Assembly: GCA_900751885.1 (NCBI GenBank)
Contig: CAADTH010000035.1
Coordinates: 1 to 33,009 of the forward strand
Direction of reading: 5' to 3'
Source: Clostridia bacterium
GTDB taxonomy: Bacteria; Bacillota; Clostridia; UBA1381
Length of the DNA stretch: 33,009 nucleotides
Both the position numbers and the translations under genes were made by a program. Below, piece after piece: positions 7,249 through 13,711 of this stretch (the first letter of the stretch is position 1; every line of letters begins with the position of its first letter). The notes beneath the pieces were generated by a model. It ran no database searches and was not told where the DNA came from. It worked only from the letters and a program-made list of their open reading frames with translations.

Positions 7249-8054
7249 AAAAAGTAGCGTATCAGCTCACTACATTATCGAGCCTGATTGTGTCACCGCG
7301 CAGTGACAGGGCATTTTATAGGGATTTGGACGACAGTATAGAAGAATTTTGTTCAAAACAAAGTGATGATGATAATAACAATAACAAACAAAAATTGGAT
7401 AAGAGTAAATTGAAAATCATTTATCCATTTTACCGCTATGGAGAATATGAGTCGTATTCCCCGGAGCAGGCGGAGTATTATCTGCCCGGCTCGTCGATTA
7501 AGGGCGCTTTGACAAATCCAAATGGTGAAGGACCAAATACTTCTCACAAATTCATGTTTGACGACATTAAAATTGATGGTGGCAGTGTGGTACTATGCAA
7601 TCTATATAAATTGCAGTACATCAATGAGCCTATCACAAAGGGGAAGCTGGAGCCATTCTTTGAAAATGTCGGTGTTGAGATGGTTACAGCTGGCGCTGTA
7701 TTACAGGGCGAGTTTTATGCAGAGGATATGACTGCCGCCAAGGAGTTATTGGGGAAAGCAAACTGTATCACAAGAAAAAAGATAAAACAACTGATAGCAT
7801 ATTTGGAGGACGTGAAAGAAACAGAAGCGAAAAAAATAGATCATGGATGTGCGGAGGATATCAGTGAAATCCGAAAGAAGCTAAATCCATTGCAGGATAA
7901 CGGCGACGTCATTTTGCTGGGTGGATATAAGGGACTGTTGCATTCGATTTGTCTGAATAACAACGCTGGTGAAATAAATAGTGCGGTTTTTATTGATAAA
8001 GAGACGTATCTTCCGCATGGACTCCTTCAGATTGATTTGAACACTACAGCATAA
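7245..8054 (+). CDS. csm5: Csm5-like RAMP protein, short form
   Basis: A 269-residue protein. ATG 7245 overlaps the csm4 stop (ATGA) and follows GGGAGG (7231-7236) at normal spacing; an upstream GTG at 7236 lies inside that site and is less likely. EYYLPGSSIKGAL (77-89) is the RAMP motif typical of Csm5. A low-complexity stretch of Asp and Asn (41-47, then Lys-rich) sits before it. Csm5 proteins are usually around 350 residues, so this one is short. In known complexes Csm5 caps the 3' end of the crRNA. It is the last gene of the operon, and a terminator follows 20 nt downstream. No csm2 or csm6 comes after it. Confidence 0.75.
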   Translation: MKKVAYQLTTLSSLIVSPRSDRAFYRDLDDSIEEFCSKQSDDDNNNNKQKLDKSKLKIIYPFYRYGEYESYSPEQAEYYLPGSSIKGALTNPNGEGPNTSHKFMFDDIKIDGGSVVLCNLYKLQYINEPITKGKLEPFFENVGVEMVTAGAVLQGEFYAEDMTAAKELLGKANCITRKKIKQLIAYLEDVKETEAKKIDHGCAEDISEIRKKLNPLQDNGDVILLGGYKGLLHSICLNNNAGEINSAVFIDKETYLPHGLLQIDLNTTA

Positions 8055-8073
8055 AGATATAGCCAATCATGGC

Positions 8074-8108
8074 AAAAAAATAAGAGACAACATTGTCTCT
8101 TATTTTTT
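8074..8108 (+). terminator. Terminator of the type III operon
   Basis: Arms at 8075-8090 and 8093-8108 (core TAAGAGACAA/TTGTCTCTTA) form a strong hairpin ending in six T residues. It ends transcription 20 nt after csm5. Confidence 0.85.
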
Positions 8109-8122
8109 ATCCCTAATATAAA

Positions 8123-8138
8123 TGTTTTACGTGAAACA
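8123..8138. promoter_or_regulatory. Near-consensus parS (ParB-binding) site
   Basis: TGTTTTACGTGAAACA differs by one base (position 6, T for C) from the bacterial parS consensus TGTTTCACGTGAAACA. It lies between the terminators of two convergent transcripts. Known role of parS: loading site for Spo0J/ParB, usually near the chromosome origin. Function here is inferred from the sequence match alone. Confidence 0.6.
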
Positions 8139-8153
8139 AGGAAAAAACTTACA

Positions 8154-8197
8154 AATAGACAAAAAGCACTGCCGTACGGCAGTGCTTTTTGTCTATT
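8154..8197. terminator. 44-bp perfect palindrome, probable terminator of the acyl-CoA synthetase gene
   Basis: Positions 8154-8175 are the exact reverse complement of 8176-8197, with no central spacer. The core is GCACTGCCGT/ACGGCAGTGC flanked by A5 and T5. Read on the minus strand it serves the synthetase gene, whose stop codon (8193-8195) lies inside the outer arm. It can also back up the csm5 terminator on the plus strand. Confidence 0.75.
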
Positions 8198-9863
8198 GTT
8201 GATCCTGTTCGCGAATCTCCACCCTGCGGATTTTGCCGCTCACCGTCTTTGGAAGCTCTTCGGCAAACTCCACCACACGCGGATACTTATAAGGAGCGGT
8301 ATGTGTTTTCACATACTGCTGAACCTCTTTTTTCAAATCCTCGCTTGCCTGTTTGTCCTTTGTCAGAACAATCGTCGCCTTCACAAGCTGTCCTCGAATC
8401 TCATCCGGCACACCGGTAATCGCGCATTCCAGCACATAAGGGATTTCCATGATGACATTTTCCACCTCAAAGGGGCTGATTCGGTATCCGCTCGACTTGA
8501 TGATATCGTCTGTCCGCCCAACATACCAATAGTAGCCGTCCTCATCCAGGCGCGCCATGTCGCCGGTATGGTACAGCCCGTCGTGCCATGCTTCGCTTGT
8601 CTGCTGTTCATCCAAATAGTAGCCTGAAAACATGCCGCAAGGCTTGCCGCTTTCTGTGCGGATACAGATTTCTCCGACCTCTCCGATGCCGGCGGGCGTT
8701 CCGTTTCCGCTGATGAGCGCAATGTCATACTGCGGCGTCGGTTTTCCCATGGAACCGGGCTTTGGCGTCATTCCAATCAAATTTCCGAGCGTCAGCGTGG
8801 TCTCCGTCTGACCGAAGCCCTCCATGACAGGCATTCCGGTCGCCTTTTCAAACTGGTAATATACCTCAGGATTCAGCGCTTCCCCGGCTGTACACGCATA
8901 GGTGAGCGAGGAAAGGTCATATTTTTCCAGACTCTCCTTGATAAACATGCGGTACATGGTCGGCGGTGCGCAGAACGTCGTGATCTGGTGCTTTGCAAAC
9001 AGCTTTAGGATATCGTCCGCGTTGAAGCGGTCAAAGTCATACGTGTAAATCGGCGCTTCGCACAGCCATTGCCCATAGATTTTTCCCCATACCGCTTTCC
9101 CCCAGCCGGTATCGGAGATTGTAAAATGCAGTCCGTTCGGATTCACATTGTGCCACCAGCGCGCGGTGATAATGTGACCGATTGGATAGGTGTAGTCCTG
9201 CACGGCGATTTTTGGGTACGCTGTCGTGCCGGAGGTGAAATACATCAACATCGGGTCGCATGCCTTATTTTCCAGAGCACCGGCAGGACGCTCGAACTGG
9301 TCGCTTTGCGCTTCGATTTGACAATCAAAATCCAGCCAGCCATCCTTTTTTCCGTTTACAATCAGCTTCAAAGAGACATTGTTGTCATGCTTGAGCGCCA
9401 AATCCACATTGTCCGCCACATCCCCGTCCGCTGTACAGATGACCGCGCCGATTTTTGCGGCGTCAAAGCGGTAGACAAGATCCTCCTCCTTGAGAAGATA
9501 TGTAGCTGGAATGGCAACCGCGCCGATTTTATGCAGTGCCACGATGGTATACCAGAACTGATAATGCCGCTTTAAAATCAGAAGCACCCGGTCTCCCTTT
9601 TTGATTCCGAGGGAGCAGAGGTAATTGGCAGTCTGGTTCGACAGCCGCATCATATCGGAAAACGAAAAGCGTTTTACCTCATGGGAATTCGATTCCCACA
9701 GCATGGCGGTTTTGTCAGGGCTCTTTTGAGCCAAGGCGTCCACCACGTCAAATCCAAAGTTGAAGTTTTCGGGAATGTGATATGCCACATCCTTTAAATT
9801 TCCGTCTTCATCCAGCGTTTCCTCCATGAAACGGTGGTAAAGCAAAGTGTTTTTTTTGTCCAT
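8193..9863 (-). CDS. Acyl-CoA synthetase, medium-chain/acetyl-CoA synthetase-like (AMP-forming)
   Basis: A 556-residue enzyme of the ANL adenylating family. YFTSGTTAYPK is the phosphate-binding A3 motif. GFGQTETT (A5), YHTGDMARLDEDGYYWYVGR (A7/A8 region) and GRTDDIIKSSGYRI form the hinge, and PKTVSGKIRR near the C-terminus carries the catalytic lysine. Known reaction: carboxylate plus ATP plus CoA gives acyl-CoA, AMP and pyrophosphate. The match with medium-chain (MACS/ACSM) enzymes is better than with acetate-specific Acs, but the substrate is not certain. ATG 9863 follows AGGAG at 9 nt spacing. It is a single-gene unit with its own promoter, convergent with the CRISPR operon. Nothing looks damaged. 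Confidence 0.92.
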   Translation of the reverse strand: MDKKNTLLYHRFMEETLDEDGNLKDVAYHIPENFNFGFDVVDALAQKSPDKTAMLWESNSHEVKRFSFSDMMRLSNQTANYLCSLGIKKGDRVLLILKRHYQFWYTIVALHKIGAVAIPATYLLKEEDLVYRFDAAKIGAVICTADGDVADNVDLALKHDNNVSLKLIVNGKKDGWLDFDCQIEAQSDQFERPAGALENKACDPMLMYFTSGTTAYPKIAVQDYTYPIGHIITARWWHNVNPNGLHFTISDTGWGKAVWGKIYGQWLCEAPIYTYDFDRFNADDILKLFAKHQITTFCAPPTMYRMFIKESLEKYDLSSLTYACTAGEALNPEVYYQFEKATGMPVMEGFGQTETTLTLGNLIGMTPKPGSMGKPTPQYDIALISGNGTPAGIGEVGEICIRTESGKPCGMFSGYYLDEQQTSEAWHDGLYHTGDMARLDEDGYYWYVGRTDDIIKSSGYRISPFEVENVIMEIPYVLECAITGVPDEIRGQLVKATIVLTKDKQASEDLKKEVQQYVKTHTAPYKYPRVVEFAEELPKTVSGKIRRVEIREQDQQ

Positions 9864-9940
9864 ACGCTGTTTCTCCTATAAAATTATTTTAGAACGGAAT
9901 ATCTAAATTTTACCAAATAATCGTAAATTTTATACCCTTT

Positions 9941-9969
9941 AGTATATACGATAAAGAATGCTTTGTCAA
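9941..9969 (-). promoter_or_regulatory. Promoter of the acyl-CoA synthetase gene
   Basis: On the minus strand, TTGACA (9964-9969) and TATACT (9941-9946) are separated by 17 nt, a near-perfect sigma-A promoter about 78 nt before the start codon. Confidence 0.75.
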
Positions 9970-10021
9970 AAAACAAACCGCATGATTTTTGCTTTTTTTA
10001 AAGCAGGTTGTCCAAGAAAAC

Positions 10022-10059
10022 TCAAAAGGGAAGAGAGCAAACGCTCTCTTCCCTTTTGA
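10022..10059 (-). terminator. Terminator of the two-component operon
   Basis: A perfect 17-bp inverted repeat (10022-10038 with 10043-10059) has a 4-nt loop. On the minus strand it is followed by GTTTTC. It lies just after the histidine kinase gene. Confidence 0.8.
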
Positions 10060-10082
10060 AAGAGTCCTAAAGCAGTGCTGTA

Positions 10083-11336
10083 TTATGTGAGCTTTAAATC
10101 GACGAAAAAGCAAGTCCCATCCTCTTTATTGCTTTTCACAAAAATCCTTCCGCTGTGCATCTGTGCAATCGCCTGTGCAATCGACAGTCCCAGTCCATAA
10201 CCGCCAGAGTCCCGCGTGCGCGACGCATCCGCGCGATAGAAGCGGTCAAACAAATGCGCCGCGTCCTCTGCTGGAATCGCTTCGCCTGTGTTGGCGACGC
10301 AGAAGCGAGCTGTCTGCTTGACTGATTTTAAGGAAACCTCGATACTTCCGCCCTCCGGCGTGTATTTGATGGCGTTGTCCAAGAGAATCATCACCAGCTG
10401 TCTTAGCTTTTCCGCGTCTCCCAGCACAAACACATCCGGCTCAATTTCATATGAGAGAGAAAGCGTTTTTTCATATGCCACCGCCTCCATCGCAAGGATG
10501 GTATTTTCCGCAGCATCGGAAAAGCTCACTCTGGAGAGCATCGGTGTGTCCGCGTGTGCGTCCATCCTTGCGAGATATAATAAATCTTCGGTCAGATGAG
10601 TCATCCGTTCTGCTTCATCCTTAATATATACCAGCCATTTTGCCTCGTCACAGATAGCTGCGTCTGGATGGGAAAGAAGGACATCCACATTGGTTCCAAT
10701 GGTAGTAAGTGGCGTTTTCAGCTCGTGTGACGCATCCGCGACAAACCGCTTTTGCTTTTCCCACGCCTGCTCTATCGGTCGGATTGCTTTTCGCGCAAAA
10801 AACAGACTGATGCAAAATACTGCGACAAGGGTAATCAGGGCGACAAATAAAAAGGTATAGATAAGTCTGGTGAGCATGGCGTGCTCCGAGGTGATGTCCA
10901 AAAACGCAATGATGAATCCGCCGTCGGTCCCCTGGCGGATTTCTGTGCGGTAACGCCAAAGAGCGCTTTCGGATTTGACGGTTCCCTCCTGTTTTTTGCC
11001 GGAAGAGAGGGATTGGATCGCAGCTTCATACACAGAAGAATCGATATCGAATGCGGAATTTACCTTTGTAACCTCACAGGTTTCATCTGTCCATACAGAA
11101 AATGATTTGAAGCGGTTTGGCGGACGCTTTTCCGTTGCATGTCCGTCAGGCTTTCCCGGAGGCTGGATTCCCTGTATGGAAAATGCGTTCCTGATTTCCA
11201 TATTGAGCGACATGTCGATATCGCGCATGGTGTTTTGATAGGTCATCGCATAGATAACACAAAATGATACCATCACAAGAACCGAAATCAGCGATAAGTT
11301 CAAAAGGAGAAACCGGTTTTGTAGCTTACGAAACAT
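10083..11336 (-). CDS. Sensor histidine kinase
   Basis: 417 residues from ATG 11336, which sits 6 nt after AGGAGG; the in-frame ATG at 11342 directly abuts that site and is rejected. Membrane segments at about 9-31 and 158-181 enclose an extracellular domain of roughly 125 residues. The HisKA box DASHELKTPLTT holds the phospho-acceptor H204. The ATPase domain has LLDNAIKYTPEGG (N box), VANTGEAIP (G1), LFDRFYRAD (F box) and GGYGLGLSIA (G2). It is a complete, probably active kinase. It overlaps the response regulator gene by 11 bp, so the pair is co-translated. The signal it senses is unknown. The divergent VTC/CotH operon is its likely target. Confidence 0.93.
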   Translation of the reverse strand: MFRKLQNRFLLLNLSLISVLVMVSFCVIYAMTYQNTMRDIDMSLNMEIRNAFSIQGIQPPGKPDGHATEKRPPNRFKSFSVWTDETCEVTKVNSAFDIDSSVYEAAIQSLSSGKKQEGTVKSESALWRYRTEIRQGTDGGFIIAFLDITSEHAMLTRLIYTFLFVALITLVAVFCISLFFARKAIRPIEQAWEKQKRFVADASHELKTPLTTIGTNVDVLLSHPDAAICDEAKWLVYIKDEAERMTHLTEDLLYLARMDAHADTPMLSRVSFSDAAENTILAMEAVAYEKTLSLSYEIEPDVFVLGDAEKLRQLVMILLDNAIKYTPEGGSIEVSLKSVKQTARFCVANTGEAIPAEDAAHLFDRFYRADASRTRDSGGYGLGLSIAQAIAQMHSGRIFVKSNKEDGTCFFVDLKLT

Positions 11337-12024
11337 CGCCATCCTCCTTCCCGCCATCCTCCAGCACATATCCCACACCGCGCACCGTGCTGATAGACAC
11401 AGAGGACTTTACAAAGCCAAGTTTTTTCCGAAGAAACGAAATGTAGACCTCCACATGGTTCGCCTCGGCTTCTGAATCGAATCCCCAGAGCTTTTCAATA
11501 ATTTGTTCCTTGGGTGCTACCATTTTACCTCTGCGAATCAAAAATTCCAACAGCTCGCTCTCCTTTAAGGTAAGCTGAATTTGTTCCGTTCCTGCTGAGA
11601 GCTTTAAGCTGGATGTATGTAGGGTGATGTCGCCGAAGGAGAGTGCCTTGCTGTCAGTGATATCTCCCGGGCGGCGCGAGAGTGCGCGGATTCGCGCGAG
11701 AAGCTCCTCTGTGTGGAAGGGCTTTGCCAAATAGTCGTCCGCACCGCTGTCGAGTCCGCGCACCTTGTCAGACACCTCTCCCTTTGCGGTCAAAAGAATC
11801 ACCGGTGTCTCAATTTTCTGTTCGCGAATCCTCCCAAGAACGGTGATTCCGTCCAGCTTGGGAAGCATGATATCCAAAATAATCACATCGTAGATACCGG
11901 TAAGCGCGCAGTCAAGACCTGCCTCCCCATCATACACGCAGTCCACCGTGTAATGATTCTTTTTCAATAGATGCGCGAGTGCCTCCGCCAAATGCCGTTC
12001 ATCCTCCACAACCAAAAGCCGCAT
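11326..12024 (-). CDS. OmpR/PhoB-family response regulator
   Basis: 232 residues. The receiver domain has acidic VEDE (6-9), phospho-acceptor D51 in VIILDIMLPKLDG, the TA of LLTAKG, and K of LAKPFHTEELLAR. A winged-helix DNA-binding domain follows from about residue 130 (LTLKESELLEFLIRR, then VYISFLRKKLG and TVRGVGYVLE). ATG 12024 follows AAGGAGG. It is the first gene of the two-component operon. Members of this family bind direct repeats about 11 bp apart, and repeats of that type lie in the divergent intergenic region (12161-12235). Confidence 0.95.
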   Translation of the reverse strand: MRLLVVEDERHLAEALAHLLKKNHYTVDCVYDGEAGLDCALTGIYDVIILDIMLPKLDGITVLGRIREQKIETPVILLTAKGEVSDKVRGLDSGADDYLAKPFHTEELLARIRALSRRPGDITDSKALSFGDITLHTSSLKLSAGTEQIQLTLKESELLEFLIRRGKMVAPKEQIIEKLWGFDSEAEANHVEVYISFLRKKLGFVKSSVSISTVRGVGYVLEDGGKEDGDVS

Positions 12025-12106
12025 ATTCCCGCCTCCTTCTGTCCATGTACACTTTTATATTACATAGAATTCACTTATTTCGGTGTTTCCTCTTCTCGTT
12101 TATGTT

Positions 12107-12136
12107 ATTATATCATACATTTGCCCATCTTGTCTT
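12107..12136 (-). promoter_or_regulatory. Possible promoter of the two-component operon
   Basis: On the minus strand, TATAAT (12107-12112) is preceded at 18 nt by AAGACA (12131-12136), a partial -35 box. It is the best candidate in the divergent region. Confidence 0.4.
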
Positions 12137-12160
12137 TGCATCTATTCTATACGACACAGC

Positions 12161-12235
12161 TTAAAAGCACCTTAAAAACGAAAAGGATGTGAACTTTTTG
12201 TGAACAGACCGGCTTTTTAAGGTTGATTTCAGGTT
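12161..12235 (+). promoter_or_regulatory. Phased 11-bp direct repeats, likely response-regulator binding region
   Basis: TTAAAA occurs at 12161 and 12172, TGTGAAC at 12188 and 12199, and AGGTT at 12220 and 12231. Each pair is exactly 11 bp apart, the spacing used by OmpR/PhoB-type regulators. The last pair ends just ahead of TACAAT (12243-12248), a -10 box for the VTC operon that lacks a good -35. That arrangement fits an activator-dependent promoter. Confidence 0.6.
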
Positions 12236-12242
12236 TCGGCGC

Positions 12243-12248
12243 TACAAT
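12243..12248 (+). promoter_or_regulatory. -10 box of the VTC/DUF4956/CotH operon
   Basis: TACAAT lies 48 nt before the start codon of the VTC gene. No convincing TTGACA-like element stands 16-18 nt upstream; the AGGTT repeats occupy that position. Confidence 0.5.
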
Positions 12249-12296
12249 GTGACTAAATCAAGCAAGCGGCATCCGCCGCGAAAGGAGGAAATCACG

Positions 12297-13031
12297 ATGG
12301 CAATTGAAGTATTCAATCGTTATGAAACAAAGTTTTTGATGGATGAGGACACCTACCGGCGTGTGACAGACGCACTGCGCACCCATATGGAGCCGGACCC
12401 ATATAACGAGGGCGGCAGGTGCTACACCATCAGCAATATCTACTATGATACCGTGGATCACCACCTGATTCGAACCTCGCTTTCTAAACCAAAGTATAAA
12501 GAAAAGCTTCGTCTTCGGGCATACGGTGTTCCGGCGTGTTCGGATGTGGTGTTTCTGGAGATAAAAAAGAAGGTGGCAGGACTTGTAAACAAACGCCGCA
12601 CGGCAATCCGCCTGTCAGATGCTTACCGTTTTGTCGATACAGGCAAAAAGCCTTCGATAGAGGAGTATATGAACCGTCAGGTGGTGGAGGAGCTTTCATA
12701 CTTCCTGCGCTTTTATACCCTCCAGCCAAAGGTATATCTCGCATATGACCGCATGGCGTACTTTGAAAAGGACAATCCGGACCTGCGCATTTCCTTTGAC
12801 ACAAACATCCGCACCAGAAGGCAGGCACTGCGCCTGGAGGAAGGGGATGCGGGCGCGCCGCTTTTGAAAAAGGGGCTTTGGCTCATGGAGGTGAAAACCA
12901 GCCGAGCAGCTCCTGTGTGGCTTGCAGACATTCTGGCAGAGAACCGCCTGTATAAAACCAACTTTTCCAAATATGGAACCGAGTATAAACAGTGCTTAGA
13001 AAGCAGGAGGAGGGCATTAGAGCATGCTTGA
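12297..13031 (+). CDS. VTC-domain protein (polyphosphate polymerase-like)
   Basis: 244 residues from ATG 12297, 6 nt after AAAGGAGGA. FNRYETKFLM (6-15) opens the VTC tunnel fold, followed by ISNIYYDT and KYKEKLRLRAYG. EIKKKVAGLVNKRRTAI and the late LMEVKTSRAAPVW supply further basic and acidic residues of the tunnel. In yeast the VTC domain makes polyphosphate from ATP. In bacteria the same fold stands next to DUF4956 and CotH genes, and its product is not established. It overlaps the DUF4956 gene by 8 bp. No membrane segment is present, so it is probably cytoplasmic and works with the membrane protein that follows. Confidence 0.88.
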   Translation: MAIEVFNRYETKFLMDEDTYRRVTDALRTHMEPDPYNEGGRCYTISNIYYDTVDHHLIRTSLSKPKYKEKLRLRAYGVPACSDVVFLEIKKKVAGLVNKRRTAIRLSDAYRFVDTGKKPSIEEYMNRQVVEELSYFLRFYTLQPKVYLAYDRMAYFEKDNPDLRISFDTNIRTRRQALRLEEGDAGAPLLKKGLWLMEVKTSRAAPVWLADILAENRLYKTNFSKYGTEYKQCLESRRRALEHA

Positions 13032-13701
13032 CAGTATTTTCAACACCGCGGCAGTCGATTCGGGGCTGTCCGTCCAGACATCCATCATCACGCTGGCAGT
13101 CGCCCTCCTTTTGGGCGTCCTTATCAGCCTGACCTACATGAAGACCCATACCTCGGGCGTGTACTCGCCAAATTTCAGCGTCACGGTTGTGATGATTCCA
13201 GTTATTCTTGCGGTCATTATTCTGTTTGTGGGAAGCAATGTGGCGCGCGCATTCAGCCTTGCCGGCACGGTCGCCATCATCCGGTTCCGAAGTGCGCCGG
13301 GCGACCCGAAGGACATCGGCTATATCTTTTTCGCTATGGCAGCCGGGCTTGCCTGCGGCGTAGGGCTGTACCTTTATGGCGCGCTCTTTACCATTGTCCT
13401 GTGCGCGGTCATGTTTGTGCTGTACAAAATAAAATATGGGGAAAAGCGCACGCAGGAAAAGCTTTTAAAGATTGTGATTCCAGAGGATTTGGACTATGAA
13501 GGGGTGTTCGACGACGTTTTTGCCGCCTGCACCGCCTCCCACAAGCTGAGAAAGGTGCGGACCACAGACCTTGGATCGTTGTATGAGCTTGTCTACACCG
13601 TTACCATGAAACAGGAACAAAACGAAAAGGCGTTCATTGATGCACTCCGCTGCCGAAACGGCAACCTGAACATCGTGCTCTCGATGACGCCGGAAGAATA
13701 G
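13024..13701 (+). CDS. DUF4956 membrane protein
   Basis: 225 residues. About four hydrophobic segments occupy the first 130 residues, including VQTSIITLAVALLLGVLIS, VTVVMIPVILAVIILFVG, and a pair around YIFFAMAAGLACGVGLYLYG. RFRSAPGDPKDIGYIFFA between them is the conserved DUF4956 core. The C-terminal 90 residues are soluble. Function is unknown. Genes of this family are regularly found between VTC and CotH genes, as here, which suggests a membrane partner for both. It is translationally coupled to the VTC gene and 10 nt before the CotH gene. Confidence 0.88.
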   Translation: MLDSIFNTAAVDSGLSVQTSIITLAVALLLGVLISLTYMKTHTSGVYSPNFSVTVVMIPVILAVIILFVGSNVARAFSLAGTVAIIRFRSAPGDPKDIGYIFFAMAAGLACGVGLYLYGALFTIVLCAVMFVLYKIKYGEKRTQEKLLKIVIPEDLDYEGVFDDVFAACTASHKLRKVRTTDLGSLYELVYTVTMKQEQNEKAFIDALRCRNGNLNIVLSMTPEE

Positions 13702-13711
13702 GAGGAAACAG

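Noticed and set aside
9069..9575. 168-codon plus-strand frame inside the acyl-CoA synthetase gene
   Set aside because: It is a shadow of a gene with all adenylating-enzyme motifs.
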